Source of the DNA: Methylococcus capsulatus
GTDB lineage: Bacteria > Pseudomonadota > Gammaproteobacteria > Methylococcales > Methylococcaceae
NCBI RefSeq assembly: GCF_036864975.1
Contig: NZ_CP104311.1
Span: 2,148,001-2,212,000 of the forward strand
Length of the DNA stretch: 64,000 bases
Direction of reading: 5' to 3'
Below the pieces are notes generated by a model that saw nothing but the letters and a program-made list of their open reading frames with translations, was not told the origin of the DNA and searched no databases. Positions 14,587 through 23,880 of this stretch are shown one piece after another (position 1 is the stretch's first letter; each line of letters begins with the position of its first letter). Both the position numbers and the translations under genes were made by a program.

Positions 14587-15883
14587 CGAAGCCACGCACG
14601 TTCTTTCACGGCGCACCGCTGACGTTGTCAAAGCCTCCCTCCGGCGGCGGCATGCCGCCGAAAGGCGTTTTCGCCTCTATGGCCTCGTCTCCATCGGTGC
14701 AGGCATTCTGATGCTGGTCATCCTGCTCGTCAGTATTTTCGGCCAGGGTTACCGGGCGTTCTCGCAGACCTACGTGGCTCTTGACATCAGTTTCGACCCG
14801 GCGGTGATCGATCCCGACGGCAGGCGTTCGCAGGAAGCGCTTGCTTCGGCCGATTATGGCGCACTGCTGAAGCGGGCTCTGGGCGAGCTATTTCCGGAAG
14901 TCACCGATCGTCAGGACAAGCGCGCTTTGCATCGCATGATCAGCGCGGGCGCTCCCTATGCGGTCCGTGACGAGTTACTCGCCCACCCCGAACTTATGGG
15001 CGGCTCGGCCCGGATCTGGGTGGCAGCCGGAGCGGAGGTGGACATGCTGGAAAAGGGTTATATCGACCGCAACGCTGACGAAGCCGGACGGCGTATGAAG
15101 GACCGGGAGCTGGCATGGGTCGACCGACTTAAGGCCGAAGGTCGTCTGAAGCGGCAATTCAACGTGAAGTTCTTCACGGCCGGTGATTCGCGCGATCCGG
15201 AGCAGGCCGGCATAGGAGGGGCCTTGATGGGCTCGTTCTACACCGTCCTGGTCACCCTGGTGCTGTCTCTCCCCATCGGCGTGGCGGCGGCCATCTACCT
15301 CGAAGAGTTCGCACCGCGCAATCACTGGGTCGATTTCATCGAGGTCAACATCAACAACCTCGCGGCAGTGCCGTCGATCGTTTTCGGCCTGCTCGGCTTG
15401 GCAGTGTTCATCAATTTTTTCGGTGTGCCGCGTTCCTCACCGCTGATCGGCGGGCTGGTGCTTACGCTCATGACCTTGCCCGTCATCATCATTGCGGCCC
15501 GGTCGGCCCTGAAGGCGGTACCGCCCTCGATACGGGAGGCCGCCATGGGGGTAGGGGCCTCGCCAATGCAGACCGTGTTCCACCACGTCGTACCCCTGGC
15601 CATGCCGGGAATGCTGACTGGCGCCATCATCGGCATGTCGCGTGCTTTGGGCGAGAGTGCGCCATTGCTGATGATCGGCATGGTGGCTTTCATCGTCGAC
15701 ATTCCGCACGGCATTTTCGATCCGGCGACCGTGTTGCCCGTCCAGATCTACCTGTGGGCGGACAGTCCGGAGCGGGGATTCGTCGAGCGTACTTCCGCGG
15801 CCATTCTCGTTCTGCTCGCATTCCTGATCCTCATGAACGGTACCGCGGTCTATCTGCGCAAACGCTTCGAGCGGCGCTGGTGA
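14579..15883 (+). CDS. pstA: Phosphate ABC transporter permease PstA with DUF3333-type N-terminus
   Basis: Second permease of the Pst importer, 434 residues against 296 in E. coli. The extra N-terminal region (residues about 30-210: one membrane span, then a soluble domain rich in charged residues) matches the DUF3333 extension known from some PstA proteins. The core has the EAA loop EAAMGVGASPMQTVFHHVVPLAMPG. Start ATG at 14579 overlaps the pstC stop; the longer in-frame ATG at 14543 lies deep inside pstC. PstC and PstA are both enlarged, so the extra domains may interact with each other or with a sensor. Confidence 0.93.
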   Translation: MNSEATHVLSRRTADVVKASLRRRHAAERRFRLYGLVSIGAGILMLVILLVSIFGQGYRAFSQTYVALDISFDPAVIDPDGRRSQEALASADYGALLKRALGELFPEVTDRQDKRALHRMISAGAPYAVRDELLAHPELMGGSARIWVAAGAEVDMLEKGYIDRNADEAGRRMKDRELAWVDRLKAEGRLKRQFNVKFFTAGDSRDPEQAGIGGALMGSFYTVLVTLVLSLPIGVAAAIYLEEFAPRNHWVDFIEVNINNLAAVPSIVFGLLGLAVFINFFGVPRSSPLIGGLVLTLMTLPVIIIAARSALKAVPPSIREAAMGVGASPMQTVFHHVVPLAMPGMLTGAIIGMSRALGESAPLLMIGMVAFIVDIPHGIFDPATVLPVQIYLWADSPERGFVERTSAAILVLLAFLILMNGTAVYLRKRFERRW

Positions 15884-15932
15884 TCCGCCCTCGGGGCCTG
15901 CCGGTTAAACTACGAAAAGCTTAAGGGAGCAG

Positions 15933-16820
15933 ATGGATACAGTCGCAGAAAGTCAAACGGTTCAAAGCAGAGAGAGCGTGAAAATGAGAAGCCCGGAAAA
16001 GGAGGCTTTGATCGTCGCCCATCAGAGGGAGTTCACCCGGACGATCGGAGAAATCAGCTCCCCGAACCCCAGGATCATATGCCGGGACGTCAACGTCTAT
16101 TACGGCGAAAAACATGCGATTCAGAACGTCAGCCTGGATATCGGTCACAACGAGGTCATCGCTCTTATCGGTCCTTCTGGATGCGGTAAGTCAACGTTTC
16201 TGCGTTGCCTCAACCGCATGAACGACACCATCGTGGGCTGCCGGGTGACCGGGTCGATCCATCTCGATGGGCAGGATATCTACGACGGCGGGCTGGATGT
16301 GGTGCCATTGCGGGCAAAGGTGGGCATGGTGTTCCAGAAGCCCAACCCGTTTCCGAAGAGCATCTATGAAAACGTCGCCTACGGTCCCAAGATCCACGGT
16401 CTGGCAAACACCAAGGCCGAGTTGGAGGAAATCGTGGAGTTGTCGCTGCGGCGGGCTGGCTTGTGGGACGAGGTGAAGGATGATCTGGCCATGCCTGGCA
16501 CCAGTTTATCGGGCGGACAGCAGCAGCGCCTGTGCATTGCCCGGACCATCGCGGTCAGTCCCGAGGTGATCCTGATGGACGAGCCCTGCTCGGCGCTCGA
16601 TCCAATCGCCACGGCCAAGATCGAACAGCTCATCGACGAATTGCGCGAGCTTTACACCATCGCCATCGTGACCCATTCCATGCAGCAGGCGGCCCGCGTC
16701 TCACAGCGTACGGCCTACTTCCATCTCGGCCGGCTGATCGAGGTCGGGGGCACTGCGCAGGTTTTCACCAACCCGCGCCACCCCCTCACGGAAGACTACA
16801 TCACCGGTCGATTCGGCTAA
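15933..16820 (+). CDS. pstB: Phosphate ABC transporter ATPase PstB
   Basis: Cytoplasmic ATPase driving phosphate import, 295 residues. Walker [10 protein letters not shown] begins at about residue 80, the signature is LSGGQQQR, Walker B and the D-loop are [10 protein letters not shown], and the switch histidine is in VTHSMQQA. The start ATG at 15933 has AAGGGAG seven bases upstream. About 40 residues precede the conserved [11 protein letters not shown] start of the ABC domain, slightly more than usual. It is the third gene of pstC-pstA-pstB-phoU. Confidence 0.97.
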   Translation: MDTVAESQTVQSRESVKMRSPEKEALIVAHQREFTRTIGEISSPNPRIICRDVNVYYGEKHAIQNVSLDIGHNEVIALIGPSGCGKSTFLRCLNRMNDTIVGCRVTGSIHLDGQDIYDGGLDVVPLRAKVGMVFQKPNPFPKSIYENVAYGPKIHGLANTKAELEEIVELSLRRAGLWDEVKDDLAMPGTSLSGGQQQRLCIARTIAVSPEVILMDEPCSALDPIATAKIEQLIDELRELYTIAIVTHSMQQAARVSQRTAYFHLGRLIEVGGTAQVFTNPRHPLTEDYITGRFG

Positions 16821-16838
16821 CTGCGGAGATTGCGCTCA

Positions 16839-17531
16839 ATGAATCAGGTTACGGAAGGTCATAGTATCCGCCGCTACGACGGTGAGTTGCGGGAATTGCA
16901 TTACAAGGTACTGGAAATGGGCACCTTGGTGCTGACCCAGGTCAAGGAGGCCGTGCGCTCTCTGAGAACGGCCGACGTGAGCGTGGCGGCAAAGGTCATA
17001 GAAGGGGATGACCGGGTCGATGACCTCGAAGTCGAAGCCGACACCGAGGTCGTTACGCTGTTCGCCCGCCGTTGTCCTAAGGGCAGCGATCTTCGCCTGG
17101 TGATGGCGCTGTCGAAAGCCATTACGGATCTGGAGCGCGTCGGTGATGAGGCGGTGAAGATCGCCTCCTGTGTGGAGAGGCTGTATGCCGATCCAGACGA
17201 GTATCCCAGCGAAGCGTCGCGCAACCAGGTCCTCCTGCTTGCCGATCTTGTGGTCAGGCGCTTCGAGAGCGCCTTGCGCATCGTCGATTCGTGGGAAGCA
17301 GAAGAAGCCCAACAGTTCATTGCAAGCCAACACGAAGTTTCCGAGAGGTTCCACCAGACCCTCGGCGATTTGATGGACAACGGTGGTTCCGACGCCGGTG
17401 GTGCCAATCGTGCGGTGAACCTGGTCCTGGTCCTCAAGGCCCTGGAGCGGGTCGCCTGCCACGCAGAGAATCTGGCGGAATACGTGATCTACCAGGCGAT
17501 GGGCCTGGTGCTCCGGCATCATGCAGTCTGA
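16839..17531 (+). CDS. phoU: Phosphate uptake regulator PhoU
   Basis: Negative regulator of the phosphate regulon that links the Pst transporter to the PhoR sensor kinase. It has 230 residues in two three-helix bundles, each with the metal-binding E/D-rich signature: VDDLEVEAD near residue 60 and a second, less typical half with ERVACHAENLAEYVIY near the end. The ATG at 16839 is chosen because GGAG lies 11 bases upstream; a TTG three codons earlier is also in frame. PhoB and PhoR are not encoded in the window. Confidence 0.94.
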   Translation: MNQVTEGHSIRRYDGELRELHYKVLEMGTLVLTQVKEAVRSLRTADVSVAAKVIEGDDRVDDLEVEADTEVVTLFARRCPKGSDLRLVMALSKAITDLERVGDEAVKIASCVERLYADPDEYPSEASRNQVLLLADLVVRRFESALRIVDSWEAEEAQQFIASQHEVSERFHQTLGDLMDNGGSDAGGANRAVNLVLVLKALERVACHAENLAEYVIYQAMGLVLRHHAV

Positions 17532-17713
17532 CCTTTTCCACGCCCTCACGATGTCCGGGCATGAACGGAATCCCCATTGGCTTCGCTCACGCTCGTCTGC
17601 GACTATCTCCGAACGCTTTGCCGAGCTAGAATAATAAGCTTTCCCGGCGTCTGCGCTAATGATGAGGCCCGGCCGCAGGGGCTTCGAGTTTTCGATCAGA
17701 GAGATTTGCGGCC

Positions 17714-18805
17714 ATGCCCAGCAGGTACAACACCGACGATCTTCGCATCTGCGAGATCAAGGAAGTCATTCCGCCCGTCCAGGTTCATGAAGAATTCCCG
17801 ATCACGGATTGTGCCGCCCTCACGACATTGACCGCCCGTCGTGCAATCCATGGAATCCTTTCCAACGAGGACGATCGCCTGTTAGTGGTGATCGGCCCTT
17901 GTTCGATCCATGACACCAAGGCAGCACTCGACTACGGTGAGCGGCTGCTGCCGTTGCGGCAGAAACTGGCGCAACATCTGGAAATCGTGATGCGGGTCTA
18001 TTTCGAGAAGCCGCGGACGACCGTCGGCTGGAAGGGGCTGATCAACGATCCCGATCTGGACGAGAGTTTCAACATCAACAAAGGCTTGCGCCTTGCACGC
18101 AAACTGTTGCTCGATTTGAATGAGATGGGCGTTCCCGCGGCCACCGAGTACCTCGATCTCATCACTCCGCAGTATGTTTCCGACCTGATTGCCTGGGGTG
18201 CCATCGGCGCCCGTACTACCGAGAGCCAGTCGCACCGCGAGCTGGCTTCGGGGCTGTCGTGCCCGGTCGGTTTCAAGAATGCAACGGACGGCACGATCAA
18301 GGTCGCCGTCGACGCCATAGGCGCGGCGCGGCGGCCCCACCATTTCCTGTCGCTGACCAAGGCCGGCCATTCGGCGATCTTCTCCACGACCGGCAATGCC
18401 GATTGTCACATCATCCTCCGCGGCGGTTCCAGGCCCAATTACGATGCGGCGAGTGTCGAAGCGGCGGCCAGGGCGCTGGAAGCCGCCGATCTGCCGGCCA
18501 CTATCATGGTCGATTGCAGCCATGCCAACAGCATGAAGGATTACCAGAAGCAGCTGCGGGTGGCTGAGGATGTGGCCGAACAGATCGCCGGCGGCGACCG
18601 CCGGATCATCGGTTTGATGGTGGAAAGTCACCTCAAGCCGGGCAACCAAAAGCTCCACAAGGGCACGGCGCCCGAATACGGTGTCAGCATCACCGATGCC
18701 TGCATTGGCTGGGACGACAGCGTGGCTGTGCTAGAGCGGCTCGCCGCCGCGGTGGAGAGCCGGCGTGGTCACACGGCGGGTATTCGGAGTGTGCAGGGGG
18801 CTTGA
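17714..18805 (+). CDS. aroG: 3-deoxy-7-phosphoheptulonate synthase (DAHP synthase), class I
   Basis: First enzyme of the shikimate pathway: condenses phosphoenolpyruvate with erythrose 4-phosphate. The 363 residues match the AroF/G/H family: [71 protein letters not shown] and the C-terminal metal-binding VDCSHANS. The N-terminal extension, where aromatic amino acids act as feedback inhibitors in this class, is present, but which one binds cannot be read off. The symbol aroG is by family only; aroF or aroH is possible. The thiamine gene follows with 5 bases between stop and start, suggesting co-translation. Confidence 0.92.
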   Translation: MPSRYNTDDLRICEIKEVIPPVQVHEEFPITDCAALTTLTARRAIHGILSNEDDRLLVVIGPCSIHDTKAALDYGERLLPLRQKLAQHLEIVMRVYFEKPRTTVGWKGLINDPDLDESFNINKGLRLARKLLLDLNEMGVPAATEYLDLITPQYVSDLIAWGAIGARTTESQSHRELASGLSCPVGFKNATDGTIKVAVDAIGAARRPHHFLSLTKAGHSAIFSTTGNADCHIILRGGSRPNYDAASVEAAARALEAADLPATIMVDCSHANSMKDYQKQLRVAEDVAEQIAGGDRRIIGLMVESHLKPGNQKLHKGTAPEYGVSITDACIGWDDSVAVLERLAAAVESRRGHTAGIRSVQGA

Positions 18806-18810
18806 ACGCA

Positions 18811-19791
18811 ATGCGTATTTTCGTCAACGGCCAAGAGCGCACGGTGCCGCCTGGGGCGACTCTGGAGGATTTGATCGCCGCCCTGGATCTTGCTGGCAAG
18901 CGTGTGGCGGTCGAGCTGAATCTCGAAATCGTGCCGCACGGCAGCTATGGTTCCCGGGTTCTCGAGTCGGACGACCGGGTGGAAATCGTCCATGCCATCG
19001 GTGGCGGACAGGGGGACCCGCTGGTGATCGCCGGGAAGGCTTACACTTCACGCCTGCTGGTCGGTACCGGGAAGTACAAGGACCTGGCGGTGACGGGGGC
19101 TGCGGTCGAAATGTCCGGTGCGGAGATCGTCACGGTGGCGATCCGCCGCACCAACATCGGCCAGGATCCGGGCCAGCCCAATCTGCTGGACGTGATCCCG
19201 CCCGACCGCTACACCCTGCTGCCCAACACCGCTGGCTGCTATACCGTCGATGACGCCGTGCGTACCTGCCGCCTGGCGCGTGAGCTGCTCGGCGGGCATC
19301 GGCTGGTCAAGCTCGAGGTGCTGGGCGACCCGACGACCCTGTTCCCGGACGTGACCGCGACGCTGGAAGCGGCGGAGATCCTGGTGCGCGATGGATTCGA
19401 TGTCATGGTGTACACCAACGACGATCCGATCATCGCCAAACGTCTGGAAGACATCGGCTGCGTCGCGGTGATGCCCTTGGCCGCCCCCATCGGGTCGGGG
19501 CTCGGGATACGCAATCCTTACAACATCCTGACCATCGTGGAAAACGCAAAGGTTCCGGTACTGGTCGACGCCGGCGTGGGTACAGCCTCCGACGCCGCGG
19601 TGGCGATGGAACTCGGCTGCGATGGCGTGCTCATGAACACAGCCATTGCCGAGGCGAAAAATCCGGTGCTGATGGCCTCCGCGATGAAGAAGGCGATCGA
19701 AGCCGGGCGCGAAGCCTTCCTGGCGGGGCGGATGCCGCGGCGCCGGTTCGCTTCGGCCTCGTCGCCGCTGGCGGGGCTGTTCTTCGATTGA
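18811..19791 (+). CDS. thiG: Fused sulfur carrier ThiS and thiazole synthase ThiG
   Basis: One 326-residue frame carries both proteins of thiazole formation in thiamine synthesis. Residues 1-66 are ThiS (MRIFVNGQ start, VAVELN core, ending in the carrier's glycines at 64-66). Residues 69-326 are ThiG ([18 protein letters not shown], the imine-forming lysine in VKLEVLGD at K167, and [12 protein letters not shown]). Normally ThiS is separate so that its terminal glycine can be adenylated. A GTG at 19024 (residue 72), preceded by AGGGGG, could start ThiG alone. The ATG at 18811 follows GGGGG and the aroG stop. The fused architecture is known from a few other bacteria. Confidence 0.93.
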   Translation: MRIFVNGQERTVPPGATLEDLIAALDLAGKRVAVELNLEIVPHGSYGSRVLESDDRVEIVHAIGGGQGDPLVIAGKAYTSRLLVGTGKYKDLAVTGAAVEMSGAEIVTVAIRRTNIGQDPGQPNLLDVIPPDRYTLLPNTAGCYTVDDAVRTCRLARELLGGHRLVKLEVLGDPTTLFPDVTATLEAAEILVRDGFDVMVYTNDDPIIAKRLEDIGCVAVMPLAAPIGSGLGIRNPYNILTIVENAKVPVLVDAGVGTASDAAVAMELGCDGVLMNTAIAEAKNPVLMASAMKKAIEAGREAFLAGRMPRRRFASASSPLAGLFFD

Positions 19792-19849
19792 GTACCCGCG
19801 AGGGTTGGGGCGGCTTCGGGGTGTCGACGAGTTGAAAGTTGCCATCCGG

Positions 19850-20460
19850 CAGCCGTAATGCCCAGGGCATTGAGAAACGCTCGCGCCGAGATGGCGGTCT
19901 TGTTCGGCTTGGTCGCGTTGAACACCCAGCGGGTGGCACGGTCGATGCTTGCCCCCTGAGCGAAATCGAAGGGGCGACGAACAGGTGGCGTCGACGGGGC
20001 TTTCGGCCATCTGCGGCAGGTACTTGCCGTCTACATGGACAAAGCCCGGCGCATAGGCCTTGAAAGCCTTGTGCGGCGCCTTCTTCGTAGGCGGCAGCAG
20101 GTCACGGCGACGATCGACGCTGTGGCGGCGCAGGCAGCGGTCCAGCCCGGAACGGGACACCGTCGGGGGCAGACTCGAAGAGCAGCGAAGCTGAAACTCG
20201 CAAGTGACCGCGGGCAGGTCATCCAGCGGCAACACAAGAGGGTTTTGCGAGGTACACCACGATCGCCTCTTGGGCCGGCGTCAGCGTCGTTTGCAGTCGC
20301 TGCGCCGTGTGTGACCGGTCGTTGAATTTAAGTTGCGCGATTTCCACTTCTGGAGGGTGGCCTCGGTGATGTTGTACCGGCGCGCAACACCCGGATGGGC
20401 TCTTGACTGCGGGCAATCTCGGCCCGCCCCGCACGGAGTCGTGCGGGCTTGCTTATGGAG
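19850..20460 (-). pseudogene. Decayed IS481-family transposase
   Basis: Remnant on the minus strand, pieced together from three frames. From 20460: LHKQARTTP, then RRYNITEATLQKWKSR (helix-turn-helix). After a frameshift near 20350 come RSHTAQRLQTTLTPAQEAIVVYL and then LPLDDLPAVTCEF. Another shift gives SRSGLDRCLRRH, APGFVHVDGKYLPQMAE (the first catalytic Asp region of the integrase core), and finally FNATKPNKTAISARAFLNALGI near 19860. The C-terminal half, with the remaining DDE residues, is gone. At least three frameshifts show it is inactive. The flanks 19792-19849 and 20461-20580 hold no other gene; terminal repeats were not found by eye. Confidence 0.75.
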
Positions 20461-20589
20461 GGCGATCCTCTCATGGGGCGGACCCTCATACGTCAATATT
20501 GCGCGATGGCGCGAAATACGCCTTCAACGTATCCGTTCAGACAGCCCCACTTTTTTGTTGGGAACGCGGCCATCCTGGACGCTTTTTCA

Positions 20590-20606
20590 GCGGGCGGGAC
20601 GCCCGC
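20590..20606. repeat. GC-rich hairpin, possible dispersed repeat fragment
   Basis: GCGGGCG (20590-20596), GGA, then CGCCCGC (20600-20606), between the transposase remnant and the next gene. The surrounding text (GGCCATCCTGGACGC before, GCGCCCAG after) looks like a short dispersed intergenic repeat. Only one copy is in the window, so this is not proven. Confidence 0.3.
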
Positions 20607-20703
20607 GCGCCCAGTGGACTGAACGGTTATCCTTCAACAGCTCTCGGGCATGGAGTAACGGATAACGCCTTTTGTCTGCATGATCGTCCGGGATGTGACA
20701 TTT

Positions 20704-21249
20704 ATGCCTAGATTCGCTGTTTTTATCATCCTTTATGTCTATGGTCCTCATGTAGACGCATCACACTTCCCGCAAGATGTCGTAGGCCCGGTAAACCAGG
20801 TGATTCGTACTGATCATACCCAATATATAGCCGAGTACCAAAAAGGGAGCGGAAACCAGCGTACCTACGCCTTTACCATCGTTGCCCGATTGGAGAATCA
20901 TTCCAAGGTGCCATTCTATCTGGAGCGCTGTTATTCTAAGAGTACGACACCGATCTACGCAGTGGAATTGGTTGGGGGCAGAGAAGGAGAGGAATCCGGC
21001 TACGATGGGATATGGGCCTGCATGGGAGGCAATCGTCCGATCGTTGTAAGGCCGGGCCGGACCCGCATTGACAGGTTCCGCATCTTCGGACCGCGGGGAC
21101 GGGAAAGCGACACAGGAATCCCTCTCGGCGTACTCGAGGGCCAGTTCCGTCTCGTATATTCTGCACGCTCTTGCCGAGCGGAAATGAAGTGCAAGCTCAA
21201 GGATATATCGCTGCATTCCAATGTATTCATAGTACGCCTTGAACGCTAA
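20704..21249 (+). CDS. Secreted protein of unknown function
   Basis: The 181-residue product has an N-terminal hydrophobic segment (MPRFAVFIILYVYG, ending near VDASHF) consistent with export. The mature part looks like a beta-sandwich: alternating hydrophobic strands (YAFTIVARLENHS, PFYLERC, TRIDRFRIFGP, GQFRLVYSARSC) and four cysteines that could form disulfides. No family was recognised. The ATG at 20704 is chosen because it begins the signal-like segment; an ATG at 20680 is also in frame. Codon use is less GC-rich than in the neighbours, and it sits beside an insertion-sequence remnant, so it may be acquired. An antisense open frame of similar length is judged a shadow. Confidence 0.6.
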   Translation: MPRFAVFIILYVYGPHVDASHFPQDVVGPVNQVIRTDHTQYIAEYQKGSGNQRTYAFTIVARLENHSKVPFYLERCYSKSTTPIYAVELVGGREGEESGYDGIWACMGGNRPIVVRPGRTRIDRFRIFGPRGRESDTGIPLGVLEGQFRLVYSARSCRAEMKCKLKDISLHSNVFIVRLER

Positions 21250-21324
21250 CTCAAGATTGGAGGCGTCCCCTGGCTTTCCGGTGGGGGTAAGCGTAGTTTT
21301 TCGATATGGGATGATGACGGGAAA

Positions 21325-21350
21325 GGCGGGCCGATAAGCATCGGCCCGCC
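21325..21350. terminator. Bidirectional-type terminator hairpin between convergent genes
   Basis: A perfect 11-bp stem GGCGGGCCGAT / ATCGGCCCGCC with a 4-base loop. Read on the minus strand it is followed by TTTC, so it best serves the smbP gene, but it can also end the plus-strand gene finishing at 21249. Confidence 0.7.
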
Positions 21351-21387
21351 CCATTATCGGGGTTCATCCCTAAACCCAACTTCCGTT

Positions 21388-21726
21388 TCAGGGCGCGGCT
21401 TTCAGGTGGGTGACGGCTTCCTCGGCCGATTTCTTGGCGATATCGGCATGGCCCATTTTCCCGTGCTCGATGGCGCTGTTCAGGCTCGTGATCGCAGCGT
21501 CGTAATGGGGACTTTTCTTTTCCGCATTTGCGGCGGCGGCATGGGTCTTCGCGGCCTCCGCATGTTCCGCTACGCCCGCCGCATTGCCAGCAGCGACTGC
21601 CGCTTCGGCATGCTTCAACGCCTCGGCCTTGTGATTTTCCGCAGCCTGCGCTGCGTTTAGGCCGAGTATCGCGACGAATGCCGCGGTCAGCAGCCCCCTG
21701 ATGATGCCTCTGTTCAGAACGTTCAT
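21388..21726 (-). CDS. smbP: Small metal-binding protein, SmbP family
   Basis: Periplasmic 112-residue protein with a signal peptide cleaved after AAQA (residue about 29). The mature part is a helical hairpin with repeated HAEAA- and KTHAAAA-type heptads: histidines appear at regular spacing (NHKAEALKHAEAAV, VAEHAEAAKTHA, AIEHGKMGHADIA, VTHLKAAP). It has the composition of Nitrosomonas SmbP, which binds copper and other divalent metals. Copper scavenging or buffering would suit a methanotroph; that is inference. The gene is transcribed on its own, with a strong terminator downstream. Confidence 0.8.
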   Translation of the reverse strand: MNVLNRGIIRGLLTAAFVAILGLNAAQAAENHKAEALKHAEAAVAAGNAAGVAEHAEAAKTHAAAANAEKKSPHYDAAITSLNSAIEHGKMGHADIAKKSAEEAVTHLKAAP

Positions 21727-21853
21727 TGTGCTTCCCTCCTCTCATGGGTAGTAAGGCTTTAGTGTCGTCGGACGCACTGCACTCATGGATGCCCGACAGG
21801 AGGACGGATACCACAGTCGCTTTTCGGCGTCCATAGGAAATTTCCGAGCAGGC

Positions 21854-21871
21854 CTGTCATTCTTCTTTAAC
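21854..21871 (+). promoter_or_regulatory. Candidate Pho box upstream of phoX
   Basis: CTGTCAT (21854-21860), 4-base spacer, then CTTTAAC (21865-21871). The first repeat is an exact PhoB half-site; the second matches only 4 of 7 positions. The 11-base periodicity is right, and the downstream gene is a phosphatase expected in the phosphate regulon. Confidence 0.4.
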
Positions 21872-21955
21872 TTCATACCAATAGCATCGCGTCCTCGCCC
21901 GGATGGTGGTACGAACCGTCCGTTACAAAAATCTCTCATTTCGAGGAGCTCGAAG

Positions 21956-23830
21956 ATGCTGAAAAAAAAAAGATTTCTGGCCACGGCGGTTGGCATGGCG
22001 CTGGCGGGTGCGGCGGCATCTCCCGTCATGGCCGCCGTCAAAGGCACGATTCCAGTGAAGTCGGTGGAATTCATCGGGATGGCTGCGCCCGAAACCGCGG
22101 AGGAACGGGCCGCCGCCTACACTACCGCCAAGGTGAAGGTCACATTCAAGAGCGGCGGGAGTCGGGTCTACGATCTCAATTACAACACGCTTTTCTATAA
22201 CACCGACACTATCGGCGGCGTGACTGCAGGCGCGATCTACGACGTAACCGGAACACCGTTGCTGGATTCGAACGGCAATCCGATGATCGCCGAAACGCCG
22301 GACGCAAACAGTTTGATCCGCATCCCGGCCAGGGGCGGCGACAAGCTTTTTCTGGTCACTCACTTCGAATACGACTGGCTGGATACCGCCGGAGCCGACC
22401 AGTACGGCAAGCAGCCGATGACCATGAGTTTGGCGAGCATCGCGCAAGACGGAAAAACCGGGAGGCTCGCGGCGACCAGCCTCAAAAACATCGACATGTC
22501 GGCCATCGATGGCTTGTGGATTCCCTGTGCGGGCTCTCTCTCGCCCTGGAACACCCATCTCGGCAGCGAGGAATACGAACCGGATGGCCGTTGCCAGGTC
22601 GAAGGCTCCTGTGCGAGCGGATCCATTGGTCTCGAAGCGATGGAGCGTTACCTCGCAGGGACCAAGGTGGCCAACGTCTACAACTACGGCATCGTGCCTG
22701 AGGTCAGGGTCGGAAAAAACGGTCAAACCCGGGTCGTCCGGCATCGAACCCTGGGCCGGATTTCCCGCGAACTGGTTCAGGTGCTGCCGGATGAACGCAC
22801 AGTGTTCCAGGGCGACGACGGTACCTACAACGTGCTGACGATGTTCGTGGCGGACCGGAAGCGTGATCTGTCGGCGGGAACGCTATATGCTGCGAAATGG
22901 ATTCAAACCAGCGCCGAAAATGGCGGTGAAGCCGATCTGGCATGGGTCCGCCTGGGCCATGCCAGCGACGCCGAGCTGGACGCACTGGTGGCGAGCGGCG
23001 TGACCTTTGCCGACATCTTCGAAACCGCACCGGTGAGCAAGCTGGCCGACGGTTCCTATGAAGCGCCTCCGGCAGGTTTCAGGCAGATCATCGCCGGCCA
23101 TAACAAAGGGCAGGTCGAAAACCTGAAGCTCAAGCCCGGTATGGAAACGGCGGCGGCATTCCTGGAGACGCGCCGCTACGCCGCCTACCTCGGGGCCACC
23201 TCGGAATTCGAGAAATTCGAAGGTGTGACGGCCAACGCCCGCGACCGGAAAGTCTATCTGGCGATGACGCGGCTGAGCAGTGGCATGGAGGACAAGCCGA
23301 AGGATCCGGCCAACCACATCCGTATTCCCAAATTGCTGGCCGGCGCGGTCTACCAGATGGATCTCGGTTCCTTTAAGCTGGACACCGAGGGCCAAAGGAT
23401 AGACAGCAAATACGTGGGGACTCACATGAAGGCCCTGGTGCTGGGACAGGACATCGCCAAGGATGCTGCGGGCAACACTGCCGCAGTCGACAGGATCGCC
23501 AATCCGGACAATCTGAAGTATTCGGAGAAAATGCGCACCCTGTTCATCGGCGAGGACAGCAGCACGCTCCATATCAACAATTTCCTATGGGCCTACAACG
23601 TCGATACCGGCAAATTGTCCCGCATCCTCTCCCTGCCGGCGGGTGCGGAAAGTACCGGGCTCCAGGCGATCGACTCCTTGGGCGGCTATGCCTACATCAT
23701 GAGCAACTATCAGCATGCCGGCGATTATTCATCCAACATCGACCCGGCTCTCAAAGGACAGCTCGAACCGCTGATCGACAAGTCCAAGGCGGCGGTCGGC
23801 TATCTGGGAGGCATGCCGGCTTTCAAGTGA
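21956..23830 (+). CDS. phoX: PhoX-family (DUF839) alkaline phosphatase
   Basis: Exported phosphatase of 624 residues, releasing phosphate from organic esters. The beta-propeller family is recognised from WIPCAGSLSPWNTHLGSEEYEPD (C191, E205, E206 region) and from later segments GYAYIMSNYQHAGDY and RTLFIGEDSS. The signal peptide (MLKKKRFLATAVGMALAG...AASPVMA) lacks the twin arginine usual for PhoX, so export may be by Sec. The ATG at 21956 has AGGAG upstream; a longer frame to 21785 has no such site. It is preceded by a possible Pho box and followed by a shared terminator. Phosphate genes pstCAB-phoU lie 5 kb upstream. Confidence 0.82.
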   Translation: MLKKKRFLATAVGMALAGAAASPVMAAVKGTIPVKSVEFIGMAAPETAEERAAAYTTAKVKVTFKSGGSRVYDLNYNTLFYNTDTIGGVTAGAIYDVTGTPLLDSNGNPMIAETPDANSLIRIPARGGDKLFLVTHFEYDWLDTAGADQYGKQPMTMSLASIAQDGKTGRLAATSLKNIDMSAIDGLWIPCAGSLSPWNTHLGSEEYEPDGRCQVEGSCASGSIGLEAMERYLAGTKVANVYNYGIVPEVRVGKNGQTRVVRHRTLGRISRELVQVLPDERTVFQGDDGTYNVLTMFVADRKRDLSAGTLYAAKWIQTSAENGGEADLAWVRLGHASDAELDALVASGVTFADIFETAPVSKLADGSYEAPPAGFRQIIAGHNKGQVENLKLKPGMETAAAFLETRRYAAYLGATSEFEKFEGVTANARDRKVYLAMTRLSSGMEDKPKDPANHIRIPKLLAGAVYQMDLGSFKLDTEGQRIDSKYVGTHMKALVLGQDIAKDAAGNTAAVDRIANPDNLKYSEKMRTLFIGEDSSTLHINNFLWAYNVDTGKLSRILSLPAGAESTGLQAIDSLGGYAYIMSNYQHAGDYSSNIDPALKGQLEPLIDKSKAAVGYLGGMPAFK

Positions 23831-23852
23831 GCGGCGTTAGGCTCGATCCACA

Positions 23853-23880
23853 AAAAACGCCGGGGCGACCCGGCGTTTTT
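23853..23880. terminator. Bidirectional intrinsic terminator
   Basis: A 12-bp stem with a GCGA (GNRA) loop (23853-23864 with 23869-23880), flanked by AAAAA and TTTTT. It serves phoX on the plus strand and the convergent lipoprotein gene, whose stop codon begins in the T-run. Confidence 0.9.

Noticed and set aside
17532-17713. Search for a TPP riboswitch before the aroG-thiSG pair
   Set aside because: No CTGAGA or ACCTGATCTGG-type conserved parts present.
20761-21354. 197-codon minus-strand frame opposite the secreted unknown protein
   Set aside because: No signal peptide or domain, and it runs through the strong terminator hairpin at 21325-21350; the plus-strand frame has an export signal and a strand-like pattern.
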